A stretch of 64,000 nt of DNA, from contig NZ_QGHD01000003.1 in assembly GCF_003148885.1 (NCBI RefSeq), positions 62,001 through 126,000 on the forward strand, written 5' to 3'. The notes below the pieces were generated by a model. That model was not told where the DNA came from, ran no database searches, and saw nothing but the letters and a program-made list of their open reading frames with translations. This DNA is from Hallerella porci. GTDB lineage: Bacteria > Fibrobacterota > Fibrobacteria > Fibrobacterales > Fibrobacteraceae. Positions 1-8,021 of the stretch are shown here, piece by piece. Made by a program: the position numbers and the translations under genes. Each line of letters starts with the position of its first letter. Positions within the stretch are counted from its first letter, which is position 1.

Positions 1-479
1 GGAAACGTGCAAAGTGAATCCAAATCGAGCGCCCATTTCTCCTTTTCGCGTTTCAAAAAATACGGCGCCGTTTTTAAATATTCGAGTGCGGCGAGGGAAT
101 CCAAAAGCGGATAACCTGGAAGCGGTGTTAAAATGACATCGCCCGGATCGCAGAGAGTTTTGAATAAAATGGAATACGCTTCGCTTGTGCTCGAGGTGAG
201 TTGAATCCATTCGGGATGAAAATAGCCACCGCGTTCTTGAAAGTAAGCGGCGACGGCTTTCCGCGATTCTTCCCAGCCGCTCGAATCCGGATTCCAAATG
301 GAAAATTTTTGGGAAGCTTCGTCCAGCGCAGGTTTTAAATCAAAGGCTAAACCAACTTTTAACGGGCTCGAAAGAGTTAAGTCGGTAAACGTGCCAACTT
401 TTTTCTTGAGCGCTGAAAGTTGCATAAAAAAAGGAGAATCGGAAAGATCCTCCGGAAGTCTTTGGGATAGACCGTTCAA
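1..479 (-). CDS. PLP-dependent aminotransferase, class I/II (3' end missing)
   Basis: The first ~159 residues of a class I/II aminotransferase; the gene runs off the left edge. The translation contains the cofactor-phosphate region 'LTSSTSEAYSILFKTLCDPG' and 'TPLPGYPLLDSLAALE', typical of AspC-like fold-type I enzymes; the PLP lysine lies outside the window. Starting point: no ATG exists in frame between the upstream stop and this homology. A TTG at 479-477 is preceded by a GGAAGAGG ribosome site, and its TTGA overlaps the TGA of the small upstream gene, so I infer translational coupling. Substrate cannot be told; the residues seen do not distinguish aspartate, alanine or histidinol-phosphate type. 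Family is confident, start moderately so. Confidence 0.82.
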   Translation of the reverse strand, partial: MNGLSQRLPEDLSDSPFFMQLSALKKKVGTFTDLTLSSPLKVGLAFDLKPALDEASQKFSIWNPDSSGWEESRKAVAAYFQERGGYFHPEWIQLTSSTSEAYSILFKTLCDPGDVILTPLPGYPLLDSLAALEYLKTAPYFLKREKEKWALDLDSLCTF

Positions 480-646
480 TGTCTTTGCCTCTTCCAAAGA
501 AAAAGTAAAATCGTAGCGAGGAAAACACCCGCAGGAACTGCGACAATCAAAGCGATAATCAGCAGTTTTTGAAAGCGGGAAAGACCTTGCATTTTCTCAC
601 GAAAATTTTGCAGTCTTTCTTTTGCTTGGGCGAGTGTTTCCATCAT
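476..646 (-). CDS. Small single-pass membrane protein (56 aa)
   Basis: A short gene between glyS and the aminotransferase. The product begins MMETLAQAKERLQNF, has an amphipathic basic N-terminal part, then one strongly hydrophobic segment (about residues 27-50, LLIIALIVAVPAGVFLATIL) and a basic tail WKRQRH. It starts 7 nt after the glyS stop and its stop codon overlaps the TTG start of the aminotransferase, so the three genes look co-transcribed. I do not recognise a family. The open frame, hydrophobic design and tight spacing on both sides argue it is real; the first or second ATG (646 or 643) could be the start. Confidence 0.6.
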   Translation of the reverse strand: MMETLAQAKERLQNFREKMQGLSRFQKLLIIALIVAVPAGVFLATILLFLWKRQRH

Positions 647-653
647 CAAACGA

Positions 654-2066
654 TTACTTCAAATGAGCGTGAATCCAATTCGAAAGATCTTCGATTTTCA
701 CGTGTTCTTGCTTCATCGAATCGCGTTCGCGGACGGTGACCATTCCCTTGAGTTCAGGATTGACATCGTCGCCTTCGCCGATGGTATCAAAGTCCACGGT
801 AATGCAATACGGTGTGCCGAGTTCATCTTGACGGCGATAACGCTTTCCGATGGATTGCGTTTCATCGTATTCGACGTTGAAGTCTTGAATCAAATTCTTG
901 TAGATTTTTTCGGCGACTTCTTTGACTTTGCCTTTCTTCACGAGCGGAAGAATTGCAGCCTTGACCGGAGCGACCTTCGGGCTAAAGTGCATCACCACGC
1001 GTTCTTCGCCGTTTTCGAGTTTTTCGACATCATAAGCGTCGCAGAGAAGAACGAGGAGAAGACGGTCTACGCCCAAAGACGGTTCAACGACATACGGAAT
1101 GTATCGTTTATTTTTCACCGCATCAAAGTATTCCATTTTGACTTTGGATTCTTTTTGATGTTGCGTTAAATCGTAATCGGTGCGGCTTGCGATTCCCCAA
1201 AGTTCGCCCCAACCAAACGGGAAGTTGTATTCGATATCCGATGTTCCGTTCGAATAGTGCGAAAGTTCTTCTTTAGCGTGTTCGCGGAGGCGGAGCTTTT
1301 CTTTGTTCACGCCGAGGCTTTCGACGAATTCTACGCAAGTCTTTTTCCAATAATTGTACCAATCTACTTCGGTTCCCGGTTCGCAGAAGAATTCGAGTTC
1401 CATCTGTTCAAATTCGCGGGTGCGGAAAATGAAGTTACCCGGTGTAATTTCGTTGCGGAAAGATTTACCGATTTGTCCGACGCCAAACGGAATTTTTGGG
1501 CGGACATTGTCCATAATATTTTTGAAGTTGATGAAGATACCTTGAGCGGTTTCCGGACGGAGATAAACTTTGTTGCCGGTGCCTTCGAGAACGCCGAGCT
1601 GCGTTTGGAACATCAAGTTAAAGGCGCGCGGTTCGGTGAAATCTTTCTTGCCGCATTTCGGGCATTCGATTTCGTTATCGATCATCATCTGATGAATTTC
1701 GGGGAAGGTTTTTCCGGCGCAGCAGCTTTCACCGAGCTTTTCTTCCAAGAGTTGGTCTGCGCGGAAACGTTCGTGGCAAGCTTTGCAATCGACGAGAGGA
1801 TCCGAAAAGTTCGAAACGTGACCCGAAGCCTGCCAAACGCGAGGATTCAAAAGGATAGAAGAATCGAGGCCGACGACATCCGGACGCGATGCGACGAAAT
1901 TTTTCCACCAGAGATTTTTGATATTGCGCTTGAGTTCAACGCCATAAGGACCGTAGTCCCAAGTGTTCGCGAGACCGTCATAAATTTCGGAACCCGGGAA
2001 AATAAAACCACGTCTTTTGCAGAGAGAAATGACATCTTTGAGAGCATTCTGAACTGTTTTTGCCAT
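654..2066 (-). CDS. glyS: Glycyl-tRNA synthetase, dimeric (alpha2) type
   Basis: Charges tRNA-Gly with glycine in the cytoplasm. 470 aa, the usual size of the single-chain, eukaryote/archaea-like bacterial enzyme rather than the two-subunit GlyQ/GlyS form. The N-terminus carries the family signature RRGFIFPGSEIYDG and WDYGPYGVELKRNIK; Cys pairs CKACHERF and CPKCGKKDF lie in the insertion at about 95-140; class II motif 2 is FRNEITPGNFIFRTREFEQ at about 202; motif 3 is PSLGVDRLLLVLL near 340; the C-terminal anticodon-binding domain follows. The ATG is preceded by AAGGAC, with a TATATT -10-like element about 40 nt upstream. Downstream it is closely followed by the small membrane protein gene. 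Confidence 0.97.
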   Translation of the reverse strand: MAKTVQNALKDVISLCKRRGFIFPGSEIYDGLANTWDYGPYGVELKRNIKNLWWKNFVASRPDVVGLDSSILLNPRVWQASGHVSNFSDPLVDCKACHERFRADQLLEEKLGESCCAGKTFPEIHQMMIDNEIECPKCGKKDFTEPRAFNLMFQTQLGVLEGTGNKVYLRPETAQGIFINFKNIMDNVRPKIPFGVGQIGKSFRNEITPGNFIFRTREFEQMELEFFCEPGTEVDWYNYWKKTCVEFVESLGVNKEKLRLREHAKEELSHYSNGTSDIEYNFPFGWGELWGIASRTDYDLTQHQKESKVKMEYFDAVKNKRYIPYVVEPSLGVDRLLLVLLCDAYDVEKLENGEERVVMHFSPKVAPVKAAILPLVKKGKVKEVAEKIYKNLIQDFNVEYDETQSIGKRYRRQDELGTPYCITVDFDTIGEGDDVNPELKGMVTVRERDSMKQEHVKIEDLSNWIHAHLK

Positions 2067-2194
2067 AAAAAGTCCTTTTTTGAATTCTTTGACGGAAAAT
2101 ATAGCAAAACGTAAATTTTGAGGCGAGGAGATTTTCGTTTCAAGCGAAGAAAAGAGTCGGTAAATTCATTTCTGTAAAATCAATAAATTATGAA

Positions 2195-2217
2195 AAAAGG
2201 CTCGTTTAGAGCCTTTT
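2195..2217 (-). terminator. Rho-independent terminator of the DUF559-like gene
   Basis: A 9 bp stem (AAAAGGCTC/GAGCCTTTT) with a GTTTA loop, followed on the minus strand by six T. It lies 35 nt past the stop of the 2252-2761 gene and separates it from glyS. Confidence 0.8.
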
Positions 2218-2251
2218 GCAATTTCTTCACAATTTCAATTCTATGGATTTT

Positions 2252-2761
2252 TTAATTCCTCAATTGCTTTTCTTTTGCCATTCGCTGCACGCCTAGCGGA
2301 CACAGGGATGCCGGTAAACAGGCTAAATTTTTTATCCCTAATGAGGGAATGGATTCGTCAAAAAGTTCCTCTTGAATATCAACTTGAAACAGTTGTTTTA
2401 CAACCGATTTTGAAAGTTGAATAAAATAAGGAATGCGCACTACTTTATATCCATTGGTTTCATAAATTTTAGTATTCTCTTCATCCTTAATGATGGATAA
2501 AACTTGATTGTAATGCGGAAGGCCATCAAATTCAACAATCATTTTTAGCGCTTCACTTCGATAATCTGGTCTAATTCTGCGAGCTTTGTTGTTTAAATCT
2601 TTTAAATTGGGAATCGCTTTATCATGAATCCAATCATGTATATTCGGGAATATTTTAGCTAAGTAAATTTCTAATCCGGTTCTGCAAAGATTAAATTCCT
2701 TGTCAAAGCCATCTTTTTCAGCATCCGCAGTCGTTTCTCTTAAAAATCCGTATGGAATCAT
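2252..2761 (-). CDS. DUF559/Vsr-like endonuclease-fold protein
   Basis: 169 aa. Contains RPDYRSEALKMIVEFDGLPHY followed by RIPYF, which fits the PD-(D/E)xK-type core of DUF559 and very-short-patch-repair-like proteins: an acidic residue after Pro, then [hydrophobic]-E-F-D-G, then a short strand ending the fold. The C-terminal ~35 residues look unstructured. Start is fixed by an AGGAG site 6 nt before ATG. The gene stands alone with its own terminator between glyS and mfd, and it is visibly more AT-rich than both, so horizontal acquisition is possible. Function is not known; members are often annotated as endonuclease-domain proteins without evidence of a cognate methylase, and none is present here. 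Confidence 0.6.
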   Translation of the reverse strand: MIPYGFLRETTADAEKDGFDKEFNLCRTGLEIYLAKIFPNIHDWIHDKAIPNLKDLNNKARRIRPDYRSEALKMIVEFDGLPHYNQVLSIIKDEENTKIYETNGYKVVRIPYFIQLSKSVVKQLFQVDIQEELFDESIPSLGIKNLACLPASLCPLGVQRMAKEKQLRN

Positions 2762-2907
2762 TTTTTGCTCCTTTTACTTATATTTTTTTGTTTAGAATAT
2801 ACATTTTTTATTGTTAATGACATAAACTTTTCCCTTTTTTACCAAGTGAGAATTTATTCCACATTCCTAATTCCTCGTTTTCGCCGTGCACACTCATTCC
2901 TAATTTC

Positions 2908-2919
2908 TATACTTGTTTT
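2908..2919 (+). promoter_or_regulatory. -10-like TATACT immediately upstream of mfd
   Basis: TATACT at 2908-2913 is followed by only six bases before the mfd ATG, with no Shine-Dalgarno sequence. This layout would start transcription at or next to the start codon (leaderless mRNA). No clear -35 hexamer is visible at 17 nt spacing. Confidence 0.4.
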
Positions 2920-5900
2920 ATGAACGCATTGCAATTTCCTGAATTTCTACCGACTCAAAACTTTGGAAAACTTTCTGCTTTTTCAAATTGGAATGCGGGA
3001 ACATTGCATGTAGAAGGGCTTTCGCCTGCGGCGGCTGCGCTTGTCGTGGCGGATCGCTTTGCGAAGTTTCCCGAAAGCATTTTGGTCATCGTGGACGATT
3101 ATCGTTCGGGCGAAATTTGGATGCAAAATTTGCAAGCTTTCGTCGGCGAAAAAAATGTGCATTTTTTCCCATCGCTCGGCGTTAAAGCGTATGAAGCGAA
3201 GCTTCCTTTTGACGGAATTCTCGAAGAACGGTTGCGATTTTTCAAAGCAGCGACGAGCAAAGTGCCGTTTATCGCCGTTTGTCCGGTGGATTCTCTTTTG
3301 CAGCGGCTTCCGCCCCAAGAAAATTTGCAAAAGCAAAAACTCGTTTTTCACGTGGGCGATGTCGTCGATCCGCTTTCGTTGCGACAAAAATTGAATGACC
3401 GCGGATTTACCGAGCAACCGGTCGTCGGCGCGGTCGGCGAATTTTCTATCCGCGGATGCATTGTCGATATCAATTTATTTATGGCGAAGCATCCGGTGCG
3501 CTTGGAATTTTTCGGCGACGAAATTGAAAGCATTCGTTCCTTTGATATTTTTTCGCAGCGCTCGATCGAAGAATTGAAATCGGTGGAAATTTATCCGCAT
3601 GGGGAATTTACCCTTTCGATGGAAGCCAAAGCGAAAATTCCTCTCGAAGATTCGGATTTAATTTGGTGGCGGCGTTCGGAATACGAAACTTTATCGGCGA
3701 ATATTTTTGATTATATGCCAAAGGCTGCGATTGCCTTTGATAAACAATCGACGATTGAAGAATCCGCAGCAAAACTCGGCGCTTTACATCTCAAAGCTTA
3801 CGAAAAAGCGGTCTCGCTTGGACAAAAAGTGATGCCTCCTTTGGAACTTTGGTTCCGCTTTGACGCTTTCCGCGAAATTCTTGCGAAGCGCATTTGCGTC
3901 AATTTTACGCGGGCACAAATGGAATCGAAAGATTGGATTTCGATTTCGTCTCGGTTGCAGACGAAAGGGGTCGAAGGCACAAGCGGACTTGTCAAAGAAA
4001 TGGAGGAATTTGCTGCATCGGGCGGGCTCATTTATTTGGTTGCCCATTCCGAAGGCAGCGCGCAGCGTTTGGAACATCTTTTTGAAGAAGCGCCTCTTGC
4101 GGGAATTCTTCTCGGCGATCTTTCGAACGGATTTTGGGCGGATTCCGAAGGAGTCGCTTTCTTAACCGAATCTGAGATTTTCAATCGCACCGGAAAAGTG
4201 CGGAGAAAGCATGCGGTTTCGGGTTCCATTTCGGATGCGCTTTTGATTGAATCGCTTTCTCGCGGCGATTATGTGGTGCACGAAGATCACGGCGTTGGGC
4301 GTTACCGCGGGCTTGTTCGCGAAAAAATCGGCGGTGGACTTGTCGATTGCATTCTTCTCGAATACGCGGGCAATGACCGTTTGAAATTTCCCGTTTCCGA
4401 TTTGCGAAAAATTGAAAAGATGCCGAATACCGATGAAGCGATTCCGGAACTTGCGCATCTCGGGACGAAGACTTGGGAAAAACTCAAAGAGCGCGTCAAA
4501 AAGCGAGTCATCAAAATTGCGAAAGAACTCGTGCAACTTTATGCGCGTCGCGAACTCATCGAAGGCTTTGCGTTTCCGCCCGATTCGCGAATGCAAAAAG
4601 AATTCGAAGATGCCTTTGAATATGAGCCGACTCCGGATCAGGTGCGGGCAACTGCCGAAATTAAAGCGGATATGGAAAATACGCGGCCGATGGATCGCTT
4701 GGTCTGCGGCGATGTCGGATTTGGAAAAACCGAAGTGGCGATGCGTGCTGCGTTTAAATGCATTTATTCGAAAAAGCAAGTGGCGGTTTTAGTGCCGACG
4801 ACGATTTTAGCGGCGCAGCATTACGAAACTTTCCGCGAACGTTTTGCAGCATTTCCGGTGAATATTGCACTTGTCAACCGTTACAAAACCGCAGCCGAAA
4901 AGAAGAAAATTTTCCAAGAAGTTTCCGAAGGAAAATACGACATCGTCATCGGAACACATGCGCTTTTATCCAATCAAAGCGCCTTCAAAGATTTGGGACT
5001 TTTAATTATCGATGAAGAGCAAAAATTCGGAGTGAAGCAAAAAGAACATTTGCGCGAATTGCGTTTAACGGTGGATACTCTCAGCATGAGTGCGACACCG
5101 ATTCCGCGGTCGCTCCATCTTTCGCTCACCGGAGTCCGCGACATTTCTCTTATCAATACGCCGCCGATGAATCGCCTTCCGGTGGAAACGAAAATTTTAG
5201 CCCGCGATGATTCTGTTCTCGCCGAAGCAATTCACGATGAACTCGCCCGCGGTGGGCAAGTGTTCGTGGTAAATGATCGGGTGCAAAGCATTGAAAATTT
5301 AGCGGCGGATATCGAAGCAATGGCGCCGGGCGCGCGCGTCGCCGTCGCGCATGGTCAAATGGAAGATCACGATTTGGAACGCGTGATGGATGCGTTTATC
5401 AAAGGCGACTTTGACATTCTCGTGAGCACGAGCATTATCGAAAGCGGGCTCGATGTGCCGAATGCGAATACGATTCTCATTATGAATGCGCATCATTTTG
5501 GCATTAGCCAGTTGTATCAGATGCGCGGACGCGTCGGGCGTTCGGATGTTCTCGCTTATGCCTATTTGGTTGTCCCAAAAAGCGAAGCGATTTCGACAGA
5601 ATCGATGAAACGATTGCAGGCGCTTGAACAATTTACGGATTTGGGAAGCGGTTACCAACTCGCAATGCGGGATTTGGAAATCCGCGGGGCGGGAAATTTA
5701 CTCGGGTCGGAACAGCACGGTTTCATCGCCGAAGTCGGTTACGAAACATATGTGCGTTTAGTCCGCGAAGCGGTCGAAGAACTTCGCGGCGGTGGGGAAG
5801 GCTCGCCCAAAGTTCAGCCCCGCGTGGAACTTTCTGTCGATGCATTCCTGCCGGAAACTTACATTACCGATGGACTTTCTCGCATTTCGATTTATCAGCG

Positions 5901-6258
5901 CTTGGCGCGTTCGACGAAGAGCGAAGAACTTTCGCAGCTACAATCGGAATTAGAAGATCGCTTTGGGCCTTTGCCCGCTCCCGTGGAAAAGCTTTTCCTC
6001 GTGACGAAAATCGCTTTAATCGCAAGTAAACTTCGCATTCAAGGAGTGGAAGCGCGTCGCGGAATGCTCGTCTTTACCTTTGTCGAATTTCCTCCGCCCG
6101 ATCCGAAACTCCTCGCCGAAATGGTTGCAAATTCACCGTATCCGATGCGATTCGTCGGCAGTTCACCGCTGCAAGGTGCTGTGGAACTCGGAAACGGAAC
6201 CGATGACGAAGTCGCGGAACGAGCCTGCAAATTTTTCTGCGCGGTGGCGCAGAAATAA
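2920..6258 (+). CDS. mfd: Transcription-repair coupling factor Mfd
   Basis: Removes RNA polymerase stalled at DNA lesions and recruits UvrA. 1112 aa, normal length. N-terminal UvrB-homologous module, then the RNAP-interaction (CarD-like) domain with SRGDYVVHEDHGVGRYRGL at about 450, then the superfamily 2 translocase: Walker A GDVGFGKTE at about 596, the DEEQ box IIDEEQKFGV at about 697, SATPIPRSLH, and the second RecA lobe ending in QMRGRVGRSD. The TRG motif follows and the C-terminal UvrA-masking domain (about 960-1100) is present. The gene is monocistronic, has no ribosome-binding site, and ends at a pair of strong hairpins. Confidence 0.97.
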   Translation: MNALQFPEFLPTQNFGKLSAFSNWNAGTLHVEGLSPAAAALVVADRFAKFPESILVIVDDYRSGEIWMQNLQAFVGEKNVHFFPSLGVKAYEAKLPFDGILEERLRFFKAATSKVPFIAVCPVDSLLQRLPPQENLQKQKLVFHVGDVVDPLSLRQKLNDRGFTEQPVVGAVGEFSIRGCIVDINLFMAKHPVRLEFFGDEIESIRSFDIFSQRSIEELKSVEIYPHGEFTLSMEAKAKIPLEDSDLIWWRRSEYETLSANIFDYMPKAAIAFDKQSTIEESAAKLGALHLKAYEKAVSLGQKVMPPLELWFRFDAFREILAKRICVNFTRAQMESKDWISISSRLQTKGVEGTSGLVKEMEEFAASGGLIYLVAHSEGSAQRLEHLFEEAPLAGILLGDLSNGFWADSEGVAFLTESEIFNRTGKVRRKHAVSGSISDALLIESLSRGDYVVHEDHGVGRYRGLVREKIGGGLVDCILLEYAGNDRLKFPVSDLRKIEKMPNTDEAIPELAHLGTKTWEKLKERVKKRVIKIAKELVQLYARRELIEGFAFPPDSRMQKEFEDAFEYEPTPDQVRATAEIKADMENTRPMDRLVCGDVGFGKTEVAMRAAFKCIYSKKQVAVLVPTTILAAQHYETFRERFAAFPVNIALVNRYKTAAEKKKIFQEVSEGKYDIVIGTHALLSNQSAFKDLGLLIIDEEQKFGVKQKEHLRELRLTVDTLSMSATPIPRSLHLSLTGVRDISLINTPPMNRLPVETKILARDDSVLAEAIHDELARGGQVFVVNDRVQSIENLAADIEAMAPGARVAVAHGQMEDHDLERVMDAFIKGDFDILVSTSIIESGLDVPNANTILIMNAHHFGISQLYQMRGRVGRSDVLAYAYLVVPKSEAISTESMKRLQALEQFTDLGSGYQLAMRDLEIRGAGNLLGSEQHGFIAEVGYETYVRLVREAVEELRGGGEGSPKVQPRVELSVDAFLPETYITDGLSRISIYQRLARSTKSEELSQLQSELEDRFGPLPAPVEKLFLVTKIALIASKLRIQGVEARRGMLVFTFVEFPPPDPKLLAEMVANSPYPMRFVGSSPLQGAVELGNGTDDEVAERACKFFCAVAQK

Positions 6259-6264
6259 AAAATG

Positions 6265-6323
6265 GACGCACGGCTTTGCCGTGCGTCGGAGAAAAACAAA
6301 TGCGCCCGCTTCGCGGGCGCATT
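6265..6323. terminator. Tandem hairpins between convergent mfd and the 6339 gene
   Basis: Hairpin 1 is a 10 bp stem (6265-6274/6278-6287) with a TTT loop. Hairpin 2 is an 11 bp stem (6299-6309/6313-6323) with a TTC loop. Hairpin 2 is flanked by a T-rich tract on the minus-strand side (TTTGTTTTTC) and by a weaker one on the plus side, so the pair should terminate both convergent genes. Confidence 0.75.
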
Positions 6324-6338
6324 GCAATTTTCAAAGGC

Positions 6339-6902
6339 TTAGTTTTCTTTCACCGCTTCTTGCATCTTCTTGAGAGCAGCCTTCGGATCGAGTTCAATTT
6401 CATCCGAAGCTTCGTCGACAAGACCTGCGAAATCATCATACCAATCGGTGAAAATTTCTACTTGGAGATGATCGGCGCCAGGAATTGTCAAGCGGACGCC
6501 GCATTCGTCGCCGACGCGTTCGTCATACTTTTCTAATTCTGGCTTGAGAAGAGTCAAATCCATACCGTCTAAGTCTTCGGGGTCGAGCCAAATCGGAGCT
6601 TCTTTGCCTTCTTCGGATTTATCTTCGACAACTTCGCCGTTATCTTTGCAACAGCAGCAACCGTTATCGTCATCTTCGACGCCGGATTCGTAGTAGAATT
6701 CATCGTCTTCTAAATAAAGGGTTTCGACGAAAATCGCTTTGGCGTTTAACGCTTTCGCCGCTTCGATAAATTCAGCAAAGTCCCCGCCAAAATAGCGGAC
6801 AGTTTCTGCATCCGAATTGATTTCTTGCACAGGAATCGGCAAAAAACCGTTCTTCTTCAAGCTATCAAAAATTTCGTCGGTTACATTTTTGGTTTCAGCC
6901 AT
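6339..6902 (-). CDS. Acidic protein of unknown function with a CCCC motif
   Basis: 187 aa, very acidic. No family recognised. Three parts are visible: an N-terminal domain with IFDSLKKNGFLPIPVQ and an alpha/beta pattern ending AKAIFVETLYLEDDEF; a low-complexity acidic stretch that contains four consecutive cysteines (DDDNGCCCCKDNGEVVED, about 78-95); and a C-terminal domain with RLTIPGADHLQVEIFTDWYD. No signal peptide or membrane segment, so probably cytoplasmic. It starts 9 nt after dapA and very likely shares its transcript, but no link to lysine synthesis can be read from the sequence. The cysteine cluster might bind a metal; that is inference. Confidence 0.7.
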   Translation of the reverse strand: MAETKNVTDEIFDSLKKNGFLPIPVQEINSDAETVRYFGGDFAEFIEAAKALNAKAIFVETLYLEDDEFYYESGVEDDDNGCCCCKDNGEVVEDKSEEGKEAPIWLDPEDLDGMDLTLLKPELEKYDERVGDECGVRLTIPGADHLQVEIFTDWYDDFAGLVDEASDEIELDPKAALKKMQEAVKEN

Positions 6903-6911
6903 GATTGCTCC

Positions 6912-7868
6912 TTATGGATGATACTTGAGAAGGCTCGGCGCCTTTTCGCGGATGAGTTTCAAAATGCGCGCTTCGGCTTCGTCGCCGCGGGCAGTTTCGC
7001 GAACGCTAACGAGCGGGAGGAAAAGCGGACTATTGAAAAGAGTTCCCAGAGGAATCGGATTCTTGCGGCAGAATGTCGTTTCGATGTAATCGCGTGCGGC
7101 ATCTTGCAAGTCATCGCACTTCGTAAAGTCGCCCTTTTGGAACGCGTTGTAAAGATCCACAAAAATTTTGCAGGCTTCAGGAATATTTCCCGATGCGCTC
7201 ACGAGTCCGGTTCCACCCATTTCGAGAATGTCGATGAAAGAACCGTCTTCGCCGCTCATGACTGCGAAATCTTTGCCCTTGGTTTCGTTAATCACGCGGA
7301 GAGTATCTTCGTGATATTTTTCACCGATTTTAAAATCCACGGCTTGCTTGAGACCGATGATGTTTTTATCGTCGGCGAGGCGGATAAGGGTATCGGGATG
7401 CACGTAGCTCGAAGTTCTTCCGGGCACATTGTAAATGACGATTTTTGCGCCGGTTTCTTGGCTAATTGTGCGGTAATGCTTTTCTAAGCCTTCTTGCGGA
7501 GGATTGTTGTAATATCCGGTGACGCAGAGAACGGCGACGGGAGCAATTTTCAAAACATTTTCGATGATTTCAATGGATTCGCGCGTGCAATTTGATCCTG
7601 CGCCCGCGATGACAGGAACGCGTCCATCCACATAATCCAAAGTAAACTTGATAATATCTAAATGTTGTTGCGGCGAAACGGTCGCACTTTGACCGGTTGT
7701 AACCGCGGGGAGAACACCAGCAGCTCCTGCAGCGATCACATCATCGATCATCTGTCCCATCTTTTTGTAATCGATGGAATTCTTGAGGTGCTTGGGATCA
7801 TCGTCCTTGAGGGGCGTAAAGAGAGCGGGAAAAACTCCGCGAAGTTGAGAAGCGTTTGTAATTTGCAT
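6912..7868 (-). CDS. dapA: 4-hydroxy-tetrahydrodipicolinate synthase
   Basis: Condenses pyruvate with aspartate semialdehyde in the lysine/diaminopimelate pathway. 318 aa from the start chosen here, a TIM-barrel of the DapA/NanA family. The catalytic Tyr region YNVPGRTSSY and the Schiff-base Lys in GLKQAV are present. The usual GTTGE motif reads VTTGQ, so the Glu is replaced by Gln. Starting point: an ATG 111 nt further upstream would add 37 residues of poor, Lys/Phe-rich sequence unlike the family; the ATG at 7868 begins MQITNASQLRGVFPAL as expected. It has no ribosome-binding site and a TATTTT box 6 nt upstream, suggesting a leaderless mRNA. A DapA-like aldolase of other specificity is possible because of the GTTGE change. 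Confidence 0.85.
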   Translation of the reverse strand: MQITNASQLRGVFPALFTPLKDDDPKHLKNSIDYKKMGQMIDDVIAAGAAGVLPAVTTGQSATVSPQQHLDIIKFTLDYVDGRVPVIAGAGSNCTRESIEIIENVLKIAPVAVLCVTGYYNNPPQEGLEKHYRTISQETGAKIVIYNVPGRTSSYVHPDTLIRLADDKNIIGLKQAVDFKIGEKYHEDTLRVINETKGKDFAVMSGEDGSFIDILEMGGTGLVSASGNIPEACKIFVDLYNAFQKGDFTKCDDLQDAARDYIETTFCRKNPIPLGTLFNSPLFLPLVSVRETARGDEAEARILKLIREKAPSLLKYHP

Positions 7869-7880
7869 ACTGTAAAAATA
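7869..7880 (-). promoter_or_regulatory. -10-like TATTTT directly upstream of dapA
   Basis: TATTTT (7880-7875 on the minus strand) is separated from the dapA ATG by six bases, the same spacing as at mfd and rel. No Shine-Dalgarno sequence and no obvious -35 box. Confidence 0.35.
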
Positions 7881-8021
7881 CACAAAAATCGGGAATTTTT
7901 CCCCGAATATTCCAAGAAAGCTGTATTTTTTTGCACACTTTTTTCTTATAAAAGCGCCCAAAGTGAAGAATTTCGCCATTTTTTGTATAAATTGGAAAAA
8001 AACTTAAACGGGTGAAGTGTT

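Noticed and set aside
1257-2114. Long plus-strand frame opposite glyS (285 aa)
   Set aside because: It is antisense to a gene with clear glycyl-tRNA synthetase motifs and its translation is rich in Phe/Ala/Arg without any domain pattern.
7869-7979. Longer dapA start at 7979
   Set aside because: The extra 37 residues are Lys/Phe-rich and unlike DapA N-termini; they fall in the divergent promoter region.
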